A DNA stretch of 64,000 nucleotides from Papilionanthe hookeriana x Papilionanthe teres (taxonomy: Eukaryota; Streptophyta; Magnoliopsida; Asparagales; Orchidaceae), in contig CM040423.1 of NCBI GenBank assembly GCA_022702705.1, forward strand, positions 44,341,575-44,405,574, written 5' to 3'. Made by a program: the position numbers and the translations under genes. Under the pieces are notes generated by a model that saw nothing but the letters and a program-made list of their open reading frames with translations, was not told the origin of the DNA and ran no database searches. Below, in pieces: positions 13,401-27,700 of this stretch (positions are counted from its first letter, which is position 1; each line of letters opens with the position of its first letter).

Positions 13401-16400
13401 TCGCATTATTATGTTGCAAATCATTAATTTACATGATTATATTATCGAAAATGAGTTGAAGTAATTCGACAATAACTTTAAATCGCCTTAAATATTTTAG
13501 TGTTGTGTTTGAAAATTACTTTAAAAATGACCATTGGATTGATTTCACATGCCACACTTTTAGAACTGTATTTTTCAAATAAAACTTTGTTTTTCAAACA
13601 AAACAAATTTTATATACTGAGGGGTATTACTATTATTAGTCAACAGACAATACTTTCAGAACTGTGTTTTTCAAACAGACCAACTTCTTTTGAAACAACA
13701 ACTTCTAAACAATAGATTTTCAACAACAGTTTTAGATCTTGCCAACCTGCATAATTTTTACCACATTTTAAATTTTGGCAACTCACTTGAGTGTGACATG
13801 CTAGCCAAACCTGGCTTTATTTTCAGTACAGTCGGGTTAATGACCATGGAGGAATCTGACATGCCGTAAAAACCTAGCAAGGAAAAGGCCTACGAGATTT
13901 CCAAATAAAAATTAGTTTCCAGTTAGCTAGGATTTTGTATTAAAGAGTTTTGTTATTTATTTTGTTGTTTATGAATTTGTACAATCCTTATAAAAATAAG
14001 ATAGCTTGCTTGGATTCCTTTTTTATGGATATGTAGAATCCTGGAAAATAAGTTTTTTTTTATTAGGTTTATTTTCTTTGTTATTTGTTTTCTTGTTATT
14101 TTTAATATTCCTGATCCTTGTAAATTTATTCAAAAACTCGTTGGGGCAATGAATAAAGTATGAATTTCTACCTTTCGTTTAACCTTATACTATGCATCAT
14201 CCCGTCTCCCTTCTTTCTTATTCTACTCCAAGTTCGTCTCTGACAACTATCAACAAATCTAGAATCCTCCGTTACCCATCCAAGAAGTTTATTTGTGACT
14301 CCCAGGCCTGTCCCTTCTTCTTCCACAACAAGAATTGATCAAGCTACTACAGATGGCGGAGATTTATAGTATTATAGGGGTTGTTTTTCTCTCTAGCATC
14401 AAGCATGCCACTGAAAAGTTGGATGCTTGAATGAAATAGCTAGCGACATACTTATCACTTGTCAACATGACCTTGCATGGAAGATTGTCTTCACCCCACT
14501 AAAGCTTTCCAGCCATGCTTAGTTGTCATGGAATTTGAAATCCTAAATCTTAAGTTGTTAGTAATTATATAGTCATGGTTTTAGGGATTATTGAGTTCTA
14601 TGCCATTTGTCATGAACATGACAGGCGGATCTAATAGGTGATTCATACAGGTTGCAGGAGTACATACTACATAATGGAATTGCTTTATTGTTAATCAGCC
14701 GTGAAGAGCATAGAAAGGTGTCTTTTTTTGTGGAAGATTTTTAACGTCGACCAAAGGTTCATTATGGGAGGATTGCAACATGGACATGAAGACCACCTCG
14801 ATTAAGATGAGACTCGTAAGATTTTGCCATGATGGGGTAAACTCCCAAAAAAGCTAAGCAGGTTTCTTGAAGTAGTGAAGTTCTTTCATCGTATTCTTAT
14901 ATTTCTGATTTATAGGAGCGAATGAGCTTGAAAAGAGGGAGCCATGATTTAGAGGATCCAGATGGGCTGAAAAGCCAAACTAAGAAGGAGAACTAGAAGA
15001 TTTTAAGGAAGTTTTGGTTTCTAATTTGCTACTATTTTGAAGTTAGGAGTTTGCTATTTGTCTTATTGTTTATAGATTTTAGAATCTGTGAATATAAGGA
15101 TGCTTGTTGGGTTTGTTTCTTTTGTTATTTGTTTTCTTATTTATTTATGGATTTGTAGAATTCTTGCAAATAGTGCTGCTTCATGGTTTTCTTTTCCTTT
15201 GTTTTTTGTTTCGTTTTTTTAGTAGTTTGAGTTCCTTCGAAGTTTTTTTAAACCCTCAATTGGATAAGAAATAAAACAATAAAATCATCTTTACAGTCCA
15301 ACATAAACCGTCCTATCTTCCTCCTTTCTGTTTCACAACTTTTCTCCCCGTGCATCCTCTCTAGCATCTGCCTGCAGCTGTAGTGACCTCCAACACCTCT
15401 CCAACAAGCTCACTAGTCACTATGACCCTTTAATCCTATCCTAGCTTTTTCTAGCATTAAGAAGTGATCAAGCACGCGATTAGAACAAAAGGGTAGTTTT
15501 GTTTTTCTTGTATCAAACATATTGCTTTTAGGAAAATAATTTAGGTTTACAAAACCCTGAATCTCTCTCCTAGGACTTCTAGAAAGCTGAAACTGTTGAG
15601 CATGGGTTTAATTAAGTTGTGTCGCATTACTTAGGAGTAACATCTTATTAAAATCTTGCCCATTTCTCGCTAAAATCAAGTTTGGTCGATGTGTAACACG
15701 TCTAGGTGTAAAGTGCACAAATTCTTTACGGCCAGACAGAAATTTAGTAGGGAGGAAAGAACCAGGAAAACAGAAACTTGAATAATCAGAGCTGAATCAG
15801 TTTCCGGGCAATTACAAAGGTATTTATACAAGTAAGGATAGCATTTGGTTGTAACTGAATGGTGAGGAATATCACGATTCAATTATGTTAATTTTAGATT
15901 CCTTTCTTGAGCCTTGACACCCCACCTCAAGATGACATTCTCCGGTGAGACAGTCAGCTTGGAACATAAGTGTTTGAAGCGGGCGTTGGTGAGAGATTTC
16001 GCGAATAAATCTGGTAGCTGGTCTTCTCTAGCTATGAGATGTACAATAATGTGTTTCTTTTTTATGCATTCCCTGATAAAATGATATTCAATCTCTATAT
16101 GTTTAGTTCTTGCATAGAATACAGGATTGTTCGTGAGTGCAATGGCAGATGTATTGTCACAATATAATGAACTGGTGGCATGGGAAACAACAATGTTGAA
16201 ATCTTGCAAAAAATACCGTAACCAAATGATATCAGTGGTTGGAGTGGCGAGGGCTCGAGAATCAGTTTTGGTGGAAGAGCAAGCAATAGTTGGTTGTTTT
16301 TTAGAAGACTGAGATTAGGGTGTTACCCAAGATACCACAATAGCTAGTAGTAGATTTGCAATCCATGGGATCTCTAACTCAATCTGAATCAGCATATGGT

Positions 16401-19400
16401 GTATGCTGTATTTTATTTCTGAATATGGTAGACCAATTTGTTTGGTTCCTTGCATGTATTAGAATATGCGTTTGAGCTGTTGGAAACCATGTGATGATGG
16501 TTGATGCATAGAATGATTTGCTTGGTTTATGACACTGGATATGTCTGGCCTGGTGAGTGTAAGGTATTTCAGGGGGCCAACAATTTGACAATAAAATGAT
16601 GGGTTTGAGAATTCAGTGACTTTGTCAGTAGTAATGTCATTCTTCCCGGATGAAGGATTGGTAACCAGTTGGAATTAGCCATGCTGGATGTGGATAAGAT
16701 GCTTTGGGCGTATTAGTTTCAATGTTGGTAGAATCCAAAAGAGCTTGCTTTGGCTGAAATTCCAAGAAACTGAGAAATAGCACCTAGATTTTTCATCTTG
16801 AATTTTTGCTGAAGGCTAGTGAGAATGTTTGTGATGGGGGTTTGGTTATTTCCAGTAATATGTTATCAACATATTAAATAGATAGACTTGAGTGGTATTT
16901 TGTTGAGAGCAGAATGAAGATGGATGAACAGAACTTGGGTGGAAGCCGACGGTTTGAAGGTAGTCTTTAAGAGTGGCAAACTATTGGGGGGAGGCTTAGG
17001 CTTTAGAGAGATTTTTTGAGGAGACAAACGTGATTTGGAGCTGCTGATTGATAAAGCTATGAGGTTGTTGCATATAAATCGTCTCGGTAAGATGACCACG
17101 AAGGAAAGCATTTGAGACATCAGGTTGAAGTACAAGCCAATTGCGTGCTAGATCAATAGTGAGAAACTTACGACTTGTAGATATTTTTGGCCACATGGCT
17201 TAAAGTTTCAGCATGATCAAGTCCCGGATATTGTTTGAATCCTTCCGCAACCAAACGAGCTTTGTATCTGGCAGCAATAGGCCCATTTATTTTCGATTTG
17301 GTTTTAAATGTTCACTTGCATCCTAGTATATTTTAATTTGGGGATGTGGGTACTAAGACCCAGGTACCTTGGGATTTCAAAGCTTGGAATTCAATTGACA
17401 TGGCTTTGTGCCAATGAGGGTGTTTGATAACAGCATTGTAGCAAGTTGGATAAGAAGGATGGAGTTGATGTGTTAGATCTTGGATTTGACTTGGTTTATA
17501 ATGACCCATTTGTTTGTGGGTTTGCAAAGAATTCTGTTGTGGTGGCGTGAGTAGAGAATTGGCGGAGATATGGGTTGCATGAGGTGATTGAAGGATGGTG
17601 GTATGGTATTGTTCGGTGGGTCGAGAAATAAAGCTAGCTGAGTAGGTTGAAATGTCAGTTGTATGGTGGATGTAGGAGCAAGGAGTGGAGGACGGTCAGG
17701 AGGAGGGGGATTTTGGCGAGCTTTAGGCTATTAGGTGTTGTGACATGGGAAAACAGCTTTATTGAATATAACATGCTTGGAAATATAGACTTTCTTTGTT
17801 TGAGGATCAAGGCATTTGTATCCTTTTTGTGAGGCGGTGTACCCAATGAATTTACAGCTTGTAGAGAGTGGGAGGAGCTTGTTTTTGGAGTAAAGTCAGA
17901 GCCAAGGAAAACATTGGCATCCATACACTTTGAGGTGGTTGCGAGTGGTCGAACTGGGATGTAAGAGTTCATATGGAGACTTAAAATTGACATTTGTGAA
18001 GGGCAAGCATGTATAAGATAATAGGTGGTGAGCATGGTATCAACCCAAGGATGTAGAGGCAAGGATGCTTCATTTAGGAGTTTGTGAACGATCTCAATGA
18101 AGTGGCGATGTTTTTTTCATTTCTTTAGGAGTATAGAGGCAAGTGTATTGATGATGCATGCCTCATTGTCTAAAGAGGTTAGTGAAAATTGTGTTAAGGT
18201 GATTTCCCCCCTCCGGTAGTGCAAAGGGTTTTGATAGGTTTATTAAATTGTTTCCCCACCAGATTTTTGAAGTCAACAAATTTATTCATTTTTATGGTGA
18301 TGTGGATAAATCCACGAATAACAAGAACAATGATCAACAAAAATAAGATAGTATTATAGAGTTGCGGAGATGTGGTAGGGGAAGGGCCCCATATATCATC
18401 ATGTAAGACTTCTTAAGGATGAGATGCATGCGATATAGATGTAATGAATGAATGTTTATGAATGTTTGACATGAAGTACATTGTAAATTTTTTCTTTAAG
18501 TACATTGTATGCTTTTAGCTAATGATGATTGAATCTTGAGAGACAGGAGGCTGAGACGACATGCCATAAGTTGGGTATCTGTTGAATGGTGATGAGAGCC
18601 AGCGATATTGAAGGAATTTTGTTTGTAGGTGATCTTTATAAGGGGTAGAGTCTGGGTCCCTTTAGAAGAGTTTGATTGTATGCACATCCTTAATAGAATA
18701 TCCACTAGCAGTAAATGTGATAGAGCAAGAATTATTAGACGTGAATTTGTGGATGGAGATAAGTTGTAGGCTAGATTGGGTACGTGGTGGAGGCTGCGGA
18801 GGAGTAACTTACATGTAGGTGTTGGGTGAAGACCTTGACCAGTGTGTATCATGGGTAGTTCTTGTCCATTTCCAAGAGTGATTGAACTTTCTCCTTTGTA
18901 TCCTTGTGCATTTGTTATTTGATTTTGATCAGTTAAATGTTCAGTTGTGACGTTGTCGAGGTACCAACTGTTTTGAGAGTTGGTTTGGGATTCAGTTAGG
19001 CATCAGGGGTTTGCTAAGTTTTATCATGCCTATACCAGCATTTGAAGGATGAATGCCAGTTTGTTACAGATTTGGCAAATGATGGAAGGGGATTTGGGGT
19101 TACAGGTAGGATTTTTTGACCGTGGTGCTGGAGAAGTTCTACTGTGATTGAAATTGCGATTTCTACCGTGTCCTCTGGTATCCATAAGAGCAGTTTGCTG
19201 AGATTGATGTAAGGCTTTTTGAGCTAGATTGAGTTCCTCAGTGCACAATAAGGTATTGAGAGTATAAAGGATGATGTCCTCCGAATCAAGATTTGCTCCG
19301 TCCGTAGAAAGAGCGTCATCTTTTGACTTGATGTGGGATAGGGGTTGGGTTATCGTCTTTCATGGAAATGTTGTTTAATTCGTTCTTTAGCTGGATAATC

Positions 19401-21760
19401 CGAGAACGGCCGGTAGATTGGAGGCGACAATCCACAGTGACCCATATTTTGTAGCTGTTTTCAAGATTCAGGACATAGGGAAGGAGAGGAGGGGAGATAA
19501 CCGAATATAGGTCGGCAGTAAGATGTTGATTTATGAGTGTCCATTTGATGTAATCAGGAGTTGACATATACACATGGAATTGATGCTGTAGTGTTCGGTC
19601 TAACTTCAAGATCCATTCAAGAATCTTTCTTATCCATTGGGTTGAAATATCTTCATGATCCGAGCAAAGTAGGGTGATATTATCAGGAGCAAGCTGAATT
19701 GATATGATGTTTTTGGTCTTAGCCATGAGAAATTTCAGTTGGGTGGGTATGGGTTTGCCATCCGGCTTTGAGGTAGAGCTGTCAGTAGGGGTAGCAACAT
19801 TTGCAGAGGATTTGGATGGGGATTCATGGCAATAACCTTAAATATCCGCTGGGCGTAGGCCCCGATACCATGTAGACTTCACAGATTCTTTACAACCTGT
19901 CAGATTTAGAAGAGAGGAAAGAAGAAACGGGAAAGTAGAATAGATAAAGGAGAAAGCAGAAACTTCAAAAATCAGAACTGAATCAATGTTCCAGGCATTT
20001 ATAAAGGTATCTATAGAAGTAAGGATAGCATTCAGTTTTAACTGAATGGCACAGGGAGTATCACGATTCAGTGATGTCAGTTTTAAATAGATTCCTTTAT
20101 TTTGAGTCTTGACACTAGGAAATACCCTGGCACCTGCAAAATGCAAAATGGAATTCTTCTTGGTGGATGTATTCACTTTAGATTTCCAATGAATCGCCTA
20201 TGAATTTTAATTTAGCTACATTTCCTCTTTTGTTCAAAAGATGTATATAGCTTCACCTATTTGTAGATGTACTCTTAATTATGCATCTCCTACTGTATTT
20301 GTGTTTGTGTGTATCATGCAACAGAACTGTAAACTTAACTTCTCAGGCACCTTAGCTGAGTCCTTGAGGGTCACATTGTTTTGGAAATCAAATAACAGCT
20401 CCTAAAAACTCGTGAAGTCTTATAAATCTGGCTTTTTAGAAGTAATTTTTGCGGTAATTTAAAATAAGTTTAATTGGGCTTCTCATTTGGTTGCATAGTA
20501 TTTCTAGATAAAATTTTTTTAAAAGGTTTTGTAACCTTTTTAGCTCGCCATTAGGTTCAACGGGATGTGGATATCCTGTATGCAAGGAGAAGATGTTTGT
20601 TTACGCATGGTAACTATTCAATATATAATGAATAACGTTACCCTTTTCAAATAAGCCCACGTTGAAAAAGGGAGTTTCTTAATTTATATACCCAAAACTG
20701 ATATGGATATAAGGTCCATTTTCTTCAAATGGGCCAACTTTGTGGACACGAGTAAAAGAATATTATTTATACGTGCATTTATTTGTGCCGTGTTGCATTA
20801 CTTCTATATATTTAAAAACTCAATGGATTTTTAAGTCAATCTTCAAATTCGCAGACTCAATAGTGAAAGTGAGATGAACTAAATGTGCTTATAAGTGATG
20901 TAGTAAATCATTCATTTTAAATAATTTCATTTTCCGTCCAATTGTCCTTATTTGGCACTGCAAATTAAATTTTCCTGATAAATGTTTATCCTAACTTCAT
21001 TACCATTTTCGTACAGCACAAACAAGCTTGGTTTTACTCCAGAGTTCATGGGACGTGTCAAACTTGTTACTTCTGTGGCATCCTTGGTAGGTGTCGGTAC
21101 ATACAACACATTTCTAAAGAGTGTCCCTTTAAGGAAAATTTTTCTTGCAACAACCATTATTGGTTCAGCTATTGGGATGACTCAGGTGCTTATCTTGCCA
21201 TACCTTAGGGGGCTTGTTCTTGTTTCCGTCTCTGCTGGCTAATCAGGTTGCAGATTTTTTAATTGTTTTTTCAGGTACTTCTTGTCACCGGATTAAATCG
21301 AGAGTTTGGGATAAGTGATCAGTGGTTTGCTATTGGCGACTCTTTGATCATAACCGTCCTCAGTCAGGTGATTATTACTTACACAGTTTACTTAATTCAG
21401 TTAGTTAATGTTTTATGTAAGTGATGATTAATGGAGAAAACATAATACCCTTGGGACACTAATCGGAACAAACTAGCCCTCATAGGATATGAGCACGGTA
21501 AACGAGTGGAGCTTGAGCGAGTTCAGGCTTAGCTCGTTCAAAACCAATTCTGCTAAAGATTAGCTTGTGTTCGAAATTGCTCATGAACAGTGTATCTGTG
21601 TTCAGCTCGATTTACATATTCTTGTTCGTGTTTGGCTCAAAATTATCTCATTTAAATTAATTAGGGAAATAAATCTACGGTGTTGGATTCAAACCTGCAC
21701 CATTCTTATACTATAAAATGCACAAAATCACCTGACAAATGAGCTCTAGTGATTTAATCT

Positions 21761-21797
<37 letters not shown>

Positions 21798-24700
21798 TAT
21801 TATATTATATTGTTATATATATAATATATATTTTTTTCTTATTTCGTGTTAAAACAAGCCAAAGACAATCAAAGGCTTTTTTGTATTCGGCTCGTTTAGC
21901 TAACAAGTCATAAACAAGTTACTTAATGAGCCGAACATGAGTTATTCGCAAACAACGAGCTTTTTTGACAGCCCTAGATATCAGACTTGCACAAGCGTTC
22001 ACCTTAATATTATTTAGAACTTTATGAAAATTAATGTCTCAGTTTTTTGCATAGAACTCACGTTTTTTTCTTAATTTTTCCCTAAAAAATGAGCTTTATC
22101 GTGTGATGTATATTTGGGCTGGGAGAGTTTTTAGTATTTTGAACAGTAATCTCAAGTAATTTGCACATTTTTAGGAGCGAAAGGAACAAACTATATTTTT
22201 GGTTATCATGACCATGTCTAACACATACATTTTCAAATAATTTTTACGCCCGTTTCTAACACACCCCCGACACGTGTATGATATGCTTTAAACCATGTTG
22301 GAGGCCTTTCAAATCAAACTTTGGTTTTGACACAGATCAGACATGATCATTCATGACTCTTCATGCTACAATGGCATGTGCATGAGAGCAACTTGTACTT
22401 GAGATATCAATGCACTCGCAATCAACCATTTTTATTTCTAATATTGTATATCTTTTTTTTATTATTCAACATTTTTAATAAAGTATATGTATATGATATT
22501 ATATTTAATCAAAGTTTTTTAAATTTAAAAAAAAATCATATTTAGTATTAATAATTTATTAAGTAGAATACTGTACCCATAATGTATCTTTTATACTTAT
22601 ATAATGTTGTCAATTTCATGTCCGTGTCACTATTGTAAATCATAATTTTAATTATGTTTTCAAAAGGAACTGACATCTAAGTGGAAATATCATTATGTTC
22701 GTTGCTTTTTCTATCACAAAATCAGTCAACAATTGTTCCAAATGAAGCTCAAGCCTCCAAGTTTCTCTCTTATTGCATAGTACACTCGAAGCTCTTCTTC
22801 ATTTCAGTGACGCAGTTTTACCTGGAGATGTTTTATGCTTGTATGTATTCCTTTTCATTTAATAAATCTAAGATACTTGTTGAACATGAAATTATAAAAA
22901 AAGAGAGAGAGAGAAAGAAAAAATAAATAAATTAATTAAGTAATTATCTACTGACCTACTCGCTCCAAAGACTCCCTTTCGAGGAAACAACTGCTCCAAC
23001 TTTCCACGTCAGTTACAAAAAGACGAAGACAATCACTTTCCCATGTTATTCACGCTCATTCGCATTGTTTCATTCCATTTTCTGTCCCTGCCATTCCAAA
23101 TCCTCTTTCTATATTCCTGCTCAAAATCTACGCAGTATTCTTCTTTCAAACTCCACATAAGAAAGTTCATATGTATTTCTTGTTCAATTCATTGAAGCCC
23201 TACAGCTCTTCACCACACGTAGATTTGCACTCTTTTTCCTTCACTTCGTCTTTCTTCTTCTCCTAAATTCTTCTGCTTAGGCTGTACTTGATCCAAGTCG
23301 CGCACCACTAGTGTTCTCTTCTTCCCTGTTTGAAACTACATGGCATCTCGTCCCCGTCTTGCTTCTCCCCATCCCTGTCTTCCTTCTCAGCATTCGTGAA
23401 CACTTTCCCCCGACATAGTTGCGACAGGAACAAGGTAACAAGTCACTAACAGGATCGCTACGTGTGAAAATTTCCACACACGACAAAGGTCCTCGCTTTT
23501 GTTCTCTCTAGTCGCACTCGCGAAGCCACCCTACTGTTCATTGCTCCACGTTCAACTTCACTGCCTCTCTGCTTTTCCTTCTTTTGTGCATGCTCTGCCT
23601 TTATTTCATTGTGTACGCAGTCGAGATCCTCTACAGATGACGTCCACTCCTTTGTACAGTGCCCGCTTCATTCTGCCCTAATTCACATGCTAGAGATGAG
23701 CAATCTTCCCTGTGTAGCACCTCCCTAACCTGCTTCGCCTCCTTCTGTCGAAGCCCTTGCACGATCGACCCAATTCTCAGCCCTATTGGATCGTGCCTCC
23801 CTTGCAACCCCACACCGAAGCCCGATCTCCCTCCTTCACAGTCGAATGGAAGATTGTTCCTCCCTCACCTCGATCATCTCTCGCTGTCACGCCTCCAAGC
23901 CAGCGATGGATGCTCTCAGCCTTAGTTACACTTCTTAAGTCTCTTGATTTCCTTCTGCCCTAACCTGCTTACATGAGTTGCTTTCCCCCTTCTGATCCTT
24001 TCTATATTAAACCGAACATATTCTAAAATCACAACCTTGCCCCCACCCCTATCCAAATTCATAACACTTACACATGCCTGTTTCCACCTACTTACTTTCC
24101 CGAGCCATTTTTATTTTTTATTTATACTTTATTTGTTTATTTTATTTAATTATAGTTGATCTCTGTTGTAATTTTTTTTAAAAAAAAACAGAAAATCTGT
24201 GCTAAATTGTTGTTTTATTTTGTCATTGATCGTCATTTCCGCCAATGCCATCGAGGCTCAAAACCACCCTAAACCCTAAACCTAACATTTTCTGCAAATA
24301 CATGAAAGGCCCATCGCATCTTTTGAGATTGCGGGTTAAATATTATTTTTGCTCCCTAGCCGCAGTGTCTTACGATACCTACCAGCGATTCTTTTGAGAT
24401 AGTTGAGAAGGTTGACACTATCTCGTGCCCCTTAGCAGGGGTTGGTGTTAGGAGGCTGCCAAAATGAGGATGTTTATTTGTAACTTAATATTTTCTACAG
24501 GTATTTTGAAGGCCCGTCGCATATTTTGAGATCGCAGGTTAAATATTATCCTTGCTCCCAGACCACGGTGTCTTACGACACTAGCCATCAATTATTTTGA
24601 TATAGCTTGGAATGTTGGCATTACCCCGTGTCCCCTAACAAGGGTTGACATCATGAGGAATTTTCGGTGATTTGGACTTGTAATCAACCTAAAATATTTA

Positions 24701-27700
24701 AAATTTTGAGCTTATAAAAGAAAATGAAATATAACTTATTTTGAATTCTAAAACAATTTGGAAACTTGAGCTTTTAAAATTTAGGCTCTTAGAGTTTAAA
24801 ATATCGAGGACCCGGACTTCTAAAAAATTTAGGCTCTCAAGGCTTTTAAAATATACAATTTCGGAGCTTAAAAATATTAAAATTGAACTTTAAATTTTAA
24901 GCTTTTAAGAGTTAAAAAATTCTTTTGAAATTGAGATTTTTAGAATTAAGCGGTGAGTTTTTCGTAGGTTAAAATATAAATTTTTTTGAATTTTTAAAAT
25001 GTCACCACCGGATTTGCAATACATCTGCTAGCAAGTAGAAGATGATCCCTCTTAAAACTCAAAATGAAAGTATTAGCCAAATAATCATAACTTTTGCTTC
25101 AAGTATCCCAAGTTATAAGTGATAAAAAAATGTGGAAACTTAAACTTCAAGGCTTTCTTAATGTCAAATGCAATGGTTTGGAATTTTGACATTTGCTTTT
25201 AAGGTACATGAATAACAAGTTGAACGCTCTCAGGCTATAAATATTTTAATGCATTTATGGGTCAAGTATGTGTAATCTCAAAACCTTGTGTAATGAAATT
25301 TCAAAATTATTCTGCATGTGCTCCAACTAATATATATATTAAACGCTCAAATATTAGATTCGAGAATGTTGCGCTGGCTAATCAGACTGCTCTGTCTATT
25401 AGGTAGGGTTGTAAGTCTTCACCCATTAGTCTGATCCTCCTCGCACGGGCTGGGGTTGACGAGTTTAATAAATTTTGAAATAAACATTCAAATCCTAAAA
25501 TAGGAATTTGCAAGTTCAAATTATCTAGTCTGATCCGCTTGCTTATAAAGATAGTAGTTGACATGACCCATACCTAAAAGTCTAAATTAACAAAATTAAA
25601 TGCTTCCTCTTCAAAAATAAGTCTTGAATGCTCAAATCCCCGAAAATGACCGTGTTTATTTAACATTTTAACCAAATGGGTCATTCATTTAAATAAATAT
25701 TTTTAAAATAATCAACTTAAATTCAAGCTAAATTTCAATCATTTAAAAGCTAAAAAAAAAAATTCATCCACCTTCCACGATGGTTTGTTGAGGGTGATAA
25801 ACTTTTGATTGAATTCAACTCACAAAGAGTGAATTTTATATCAAATGCACCTCTATATTCGCAATCAAAACAATCACATGCCAGTAAGGACGTGGCCAAA
25901 GTCCCTTGTCCGCTTAGCTCCGCCCCCAAATGACACTACAAAATGTTGTCTATGACCAGAGTTCTCTGACTAGGTGGTTGCCTTCAGATGACAATTATAT
26001 TGCAGTCACAGACACATCCTGTATGTTCCCCAATGGTTTTTTATGCTTGGAGTTGTGAATTATAAGGGTACAATTGATTGACATAAAGCCTTTTGTTAGC
26101 TAAGGTGGACTTAAACTTGTCTCCTTAGACAAATATCCACCGCAGATCTACAAGGATCTCTTAGACGACACAACTCATGACTACGGACAAGAATTCTTCT
26201 ATCAGGTTGGGTCGATTATCTCCTTTGACTAAGTAAATCAGGAACCATAACGACTCGGGATGACGGAACCATGGGATCTTGATCGGGTTTCGTCTTTATT
26301 CCCCCAACATTCCTTTTAGCTTCAAGTTATAAATTTTACAATTTAATATCTTAAGTTTGGTGCCATTATATGTTGAATATTTAATTATTAATGACTAGCC
26401 TTAATTGAAAGTGTTTTCTTGTTATTGATGGGTAATTAATCATAGGGGCTTGCGTCAATGGGAAAACTCGAACCCCAGAGCAAAAAGTTCTTGCTAAATG
26501 AGGGCGAAATCTCTGGGTGTTGTCTTATCTACAATCTAATATGCATTCTGTAAATTTGACCCTCCAAAGCTCTCTCAACAAAATAAAAAACAAAAATAAT
26601 TGCAGAGTTCTCAGGGAGGGTCGGAATTTTTGGAGCCCAGAATGCTTGAATAAATTACGCATCGGCATTAAGTTATGCTTTATTAATATTGATGGATAAT
26701 TATCATTGCTGATAAAGTTGCATGTCATTTACTTTGTTTTCAATATTCTAGGTCTTTTATCTTCTAAATGGAATTTTAAACAATCTGATTTTTTATTTAT
26801 TTCAAGGAAGGTTTCACATTTAAAATCATGTCATTAGGAAAAAAGCTGCATTAGAATACTCTAATAAAAAAAAAATACACCATAATACTTTTGTGAGGAT
26901 TTCACCAAATTATATACTTAATGTTGATCCTTGATTATAACCTTAATAAGATTAGATTCCCCTTGTTTACTCTATAAATAATACTAATATTAGTCAATGC
27001 TCTGAATATCTTTGATAATTGAAATAAATTTTATTAATATTTTTTTCTTTCTATGCACCAAGTCAATTCATATGGTATTTTGGTCGCATGCTTTCTCTTG
27101 ATCAATGAAAATCATGAGGATCATCTTTTTGCTTTCTATAGAAGAACCCACGTCCAGAATAGATATCCTTGATATAAAATTAATTTGATTCTTTACCATC
27201 AATATATATTTTTCCAAGCAAGCCTGTATTCCTTATCAATATAATTGATTCTTGTATATTAAATATTACAAATTAATTATTGCCACCCTGAATATCTTCT
27301 TTGGCTTTGGATAGTGATACCAAAATGGTGCTTTCCCACTCATTTGACATTATTTTAATTTCAAAATTTTGCTAAAAGGATATATTAACCAAATTTCTTC
27401 AATATCTCACGTGAACTGATGAACTGCACCAGTGCAGTTACCACCCACTTAATTGAAAAAAAGAATTGAATCTTCTGCTGATTAAGCCTAGCAGTAATTG
27501 CCAAATTCTGTGGCTTTATTGAGTTTGCCTTCGATAGGTAGGTGATGCTGCTGCAAATGCACAGTATGAACTTGGAGATAGAAGGTACAGTATATCTAAA
27601 TATTTTTGGTGTATAAATTATAAAGAGTCATGAATAGATCAGGATGGACATGATTCTTAGGGGGCGGAAACTGTTTTTCCCAAAGTTCATTGAGAAAAAA

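Larger units (their letters stand above)
15707..20114 (-). mobile_element. Ty1/copia LTR retrotransposon, near full length, inactivated
   Basis: This 4.4-kb element inserted antisense in FBT1-like intron 5. It has both LTRs (19871-20114 and 15707-15919), TG...CA ends, a tRNA-Met primer-binding site (TGGTATCGGGGCC, 19870-19858), a polypurine tract (GAGGTGGGG, by 15920) and an identical 5-bp target duplication CTAGG at 15702-15706 and 20115-20119. Coding remains run 3'-ward on the minus strand in copia order: gag, protease/GAG-pre-integrase, integrase, reverse transcriptase, RNase H. All are broken by stops and frameshifts. The LTRs differ in length (244 versus 213) and by many substitutions, so the insertion is old. 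Confidence 0.92.
4669..21016 (+). other. Giant FBT1-like intron 5 (16.3 kb)
   Basis: This intron is bounded by donor GTACGC and acceptor GTACAG, which share a split Thr codon. From left to right it holds AT-rich intron DNA to about 5560, a TTA-flanked GGGCCTGTTTG terminus at 5564, a CpG-rich block (about 6270-7450), a small MITE (7808-7950), a GC-richer block with 60-bp repeats (8818-9055) and a probable retroelement leader to about 10750. Then come unassigned AT-rich DNA, an unidentified open frame (12308-12529), a putative short LTR pair (13.9-15.5 kb) and the copia element (15707-20114). Most of its length is insertion. Confidence 0.85.

Noticed and set aside
20982..21242. Open frame running past the FBT1 exon end at 21185 to a stop at 21242
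   Set aside because: Family alignment continues with the exon at 21275 after GM-T-Q, so the extra codons are intron read-through.
23659..23963. Overlapping plus-strand frames in the pyrimidine-rich block
   Set aside because: They are two frames of the same C/T-rich sequence with no domain, treated as leader-like non-coding DNA.
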